NCBI RefSeq assembly: GCF_003173615.1 | Contig: NZ_QGNA01000005.1 | Span: 372,001-436,000, forward strand | Reading direction: 5' to 3' | Length of the DNA stretch: 64,000 bases | Origin: Falsiroseomonas bella | Lineage (GTDB): Bacteria > Pseudomonadota > Alphaproteobacteria > Acetobacterales > Acetobacteraceae | Shown: in pieces, positions 62,711-64,000 of the stretch | Numbering within the stretch: the stretch's first letter is position 1 | How the letters are laid out: every line of letters starts with the position of its first letter | Made by a program: the position numbers and the translations under genes | The notes under the pieces: generated by a model | Told to the model about the DNA's origin: nothing | Databases searched by the model: none | What the model saw: only the letters and a program-made list of their open reading frames with translations

Positions 62711-63481
62711 ATGATCCTCCCCTCCCCGGTCGCTTCCCGCCTCCGCCGCCGTTCGCTCCTCGGCGCCGCGCTTGCGGCCCCGCTGCTGCTCACCACCCGC
62801 GCGCGGGCCAGCGAGCAGGAGCCGGTGGATGTCGAACTCGTCCTCGCCGTGGATGTGAGCCGCTCGGTGGACCAGGAGGAGCAGGAGCTGCAATTCGCCG
62901 GCTATGCCGCCGCCTTCCGCGACCCGAAGCTGATCGAGGGCATCGCGGGCGGTCCGCTCGGCCAGATCGGCGTGACGATGTTCACCTGGTCGGACTGGCA
63001 CATCCAGGAGATGGTCGTGCCCTGGACGAAGATCGACGGCGCCGCGGCCGGGGAGCGCGTGGCCGCGACGATCGATGCGGCGCCGCGGCGCGCCTGGCTC
63101 TACACCTCGATCTCCGGCGCGATGGACTACGCCGCCAGGCTGTTCGGCCAGCGCTACGAGGGCACGCGCAAGGTCGTGGACATCTCCGGCGACGGCGTGA
63201 ACAACTCCGGCCGGCCGCTGGCCGATGCGCGGGCGGATGCGCTGGAGAAGGGAATCGTGCTGAACGGGCTGGCGGTGCTGGACCGCACGCCGCAGCCCTG
63301 GTCGGCCGGCCTGCCGCCGCTCGACGACTACTACAGGACGGAAGTGATCGGCGGGCCGGGCGCTTTCCTGATGGTCGCCGAAGGCTTCGACGCCTTCGAG
63401 ACGGCGGTGAAGCGCAAGATCATCCGCGAGATCGCCGCCGCCCCGCCGCCCGGGCCGCTGGTGGAACGCGCATTCGCCTGA
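62711..63481 (+). CDS. DUF1194 von Willebrand-type exported protein
   Basis: This 256-residue protein has a Tat-like signal peptide (RLRRRSLLGAALAAPLLL). The VWA fold follows, with the MIDAS site DVSRS (ELVLAVDVSRSVDQEEQELQ) and later VVDISGDGVNNSGRPLADA. It resembles DUF1194. The ATG 62711 has GAAAGG upstream. It is followed after 195 bases by an RTX gene, just as the first DUF1194 gene is preceded by one. Function is unknown; metal-dependent protein binding is inferred. Confidence 0.88.
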   Translation: MILPSPVASRLRRRSLLGAALAAPLLLTTRARASEQEPVDVELVLAVDVSRSVDQEEQELQFAGYAAAFRDPKLIEGIAGGPLGQIGVTMFTWSDWHIQEMVVPWTKIDGAAAGERVAATIDAAPRRAWLYTSISGAMDYAARLFGQRYEGTRKVVDISGDGVNNSGRPLADARADALEKGIVLNGLAVLDRTPQPWSAGLPPLDDYYRTEVIGGPGAFLMVAEGFDAFETAVKRKIIREIAAAPPPGPLVERAFA

Positions 63482-63676
63482 GGCGCCCGGCAAGTCCCGG
63501 CTGCGCGCCGCGGGTATGGGCCGACCGTTCGGAGCGGGTGCATCGCAGGGTCGCGCTCCGGGGCCGACCAGCCTGGCGCGGCCTGTGCCTGGGCGGCGGA
63601 ACGCGAAGCCGTTCCGCCCGGTTGACCGATTCTTTAACGTTCCGCCCGCACGCAATTCCGGCAGGATCGCTCCCGC

Positions 63677-64000
63677 ATGGCGACCATCACCGGCACCGAG
63701 GGTGCCGACACCATCACTTCGGCCACGAACAGCGCCGACGGCCCGACCGCCACGGGCAGCAACGATCGGATAAACGGGCTTTCGGGCGATGATCGGCTCG
63801 CCGGCGGCGGCGGCGCGGACACGCTCGTCGGCGGCAAGGGCCGCGACACGCTGCTGGGCGAGGACGGCAACGACCGCGTCGCGATCGCCGGCGAGTCCCT
63901 CATCGAGATCGACGACATCGACGGCGGCCCCGGGCGCGACACGCTGGACCTCAGCGCCTGGGGCACCCTGCACTTCCTCCGCGTGGATCTCGTCGCCAAC
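63677..64000 (+). CDS. RTX calcium-binding repeat protein (partial, runs off the window)
   Basis: The first 108 residues are visible. RTX repeats begin almost at once: ITGTEGADTITSATNSADGP, then GLSGDDRLAGGGGADTLVGG and GKGRDTLLGEDGNDRVA, followed by a DLSAWGTLHFLRVDLVAN segment similar in type to the inter-block segment of the RTX gene at 51856. GGCAGGA precedes the ATG at 63677. No N-terminal signal is present, consistent with type I secretion. The end is outside the window. Confidence 0.85.
   Translation, partial: MATITGTEGADTITSATNSADGPTATGSNDRINGLSGDDRLAGGGGADTLVGGKGRDTLLGEDGNDRVAIAGESLIEIDDIDGGPGRDTLDLSAWGTLHFLRVDLVAN

Overview
The window is GC-rich DNA from an alphaproteobacterium. 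The gene order, the split pqqABCDE operon and the style of the secreted proteins suggest Acetobacteraceae or a relative in Rhodospirillales (Roseomonas-like). That placement is an inference, since there is no rRNA gene here to test it. No IS element, phage gene or CRISPR array was seen.

Region 1 (about 1.3-29.3 kb, minus strand) is the ribosomal and RNA polymerase supercluster. Read in the direction of transcription it runs rplK-rplA-rplJ-rplL-rpoB-rpoC, then rpsL-rpsG-tuf, then rpsJ through rplO (S10 and spc operons), secY-adk and rpsM-rpsK-rpoA-rplQ. Sigma70-like promoters with 17-18 bp spacers can be read upstream of rplK, rpsL and rpsM. Hairpins separate rplL/rpoB, rpoB/rpoC and rpoC/rpsL. 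fusA is absent from its usual place between rpsG and tuf. To the left lie the end of a probable permease gene, a cupin and a secreted YGQ-repeat protein.

Region 2 (29.4-41.4 kb) holds the gene string rlmB, tRNA-Tyr, tRNA-Gly, tuf2, tRNA-Trp, secE, nusG, which I recall as conserved in many alphaproteobacteria. It appears to be interrupted twice. A LysR/TSUP-permease block sits between nusG and rplK. A glycan-like block sits between tuf2 and tRNA-Trp: an RDD membrane protein, a cytidylyltransferase fused to an RraA-type aldolase domain, a TylF-type O-methyltransferase and a 511-residue protein of unknown function. tuf2 matches tuf1 base for base wherever I compared them. tRNA-Thr and a PEP-CTERM pseudogene follow.

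Region 3 (41.5-51.7 kb) is metabolic. It carries a compact pqqABCDE operon for pyrroloquinoline quinone synthesis, then a flavin monooxygenase with two AhpD/CMD-fold proteins, a winged-helix methyltransferase, and an opine-dehydrogenase-like enzyme between two Bug-type solute receptors.

Region 4 (51.8-64 kb) is mostly cell-surface. It has a 1027-residue FG-GAP/RTX protein, two DUF1194 von Willebrand-type proteins each next to an RTX gene, a glycine-zipper stress-like protein, a repeat-rich secreted protein, two small DUF465 proteins, purEK, and two tandem OmpA-family porin-like proteins. The second RTX gene runs off the right edge.

The best candidate for something undescribed is the cytidylyltransferase-RraA fusion. 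It could in principle build a 2-keto sugar acid by pyruvate aldol addition and activate it with CMP in one polypeptide, with the TylF enzyme modifying the product.
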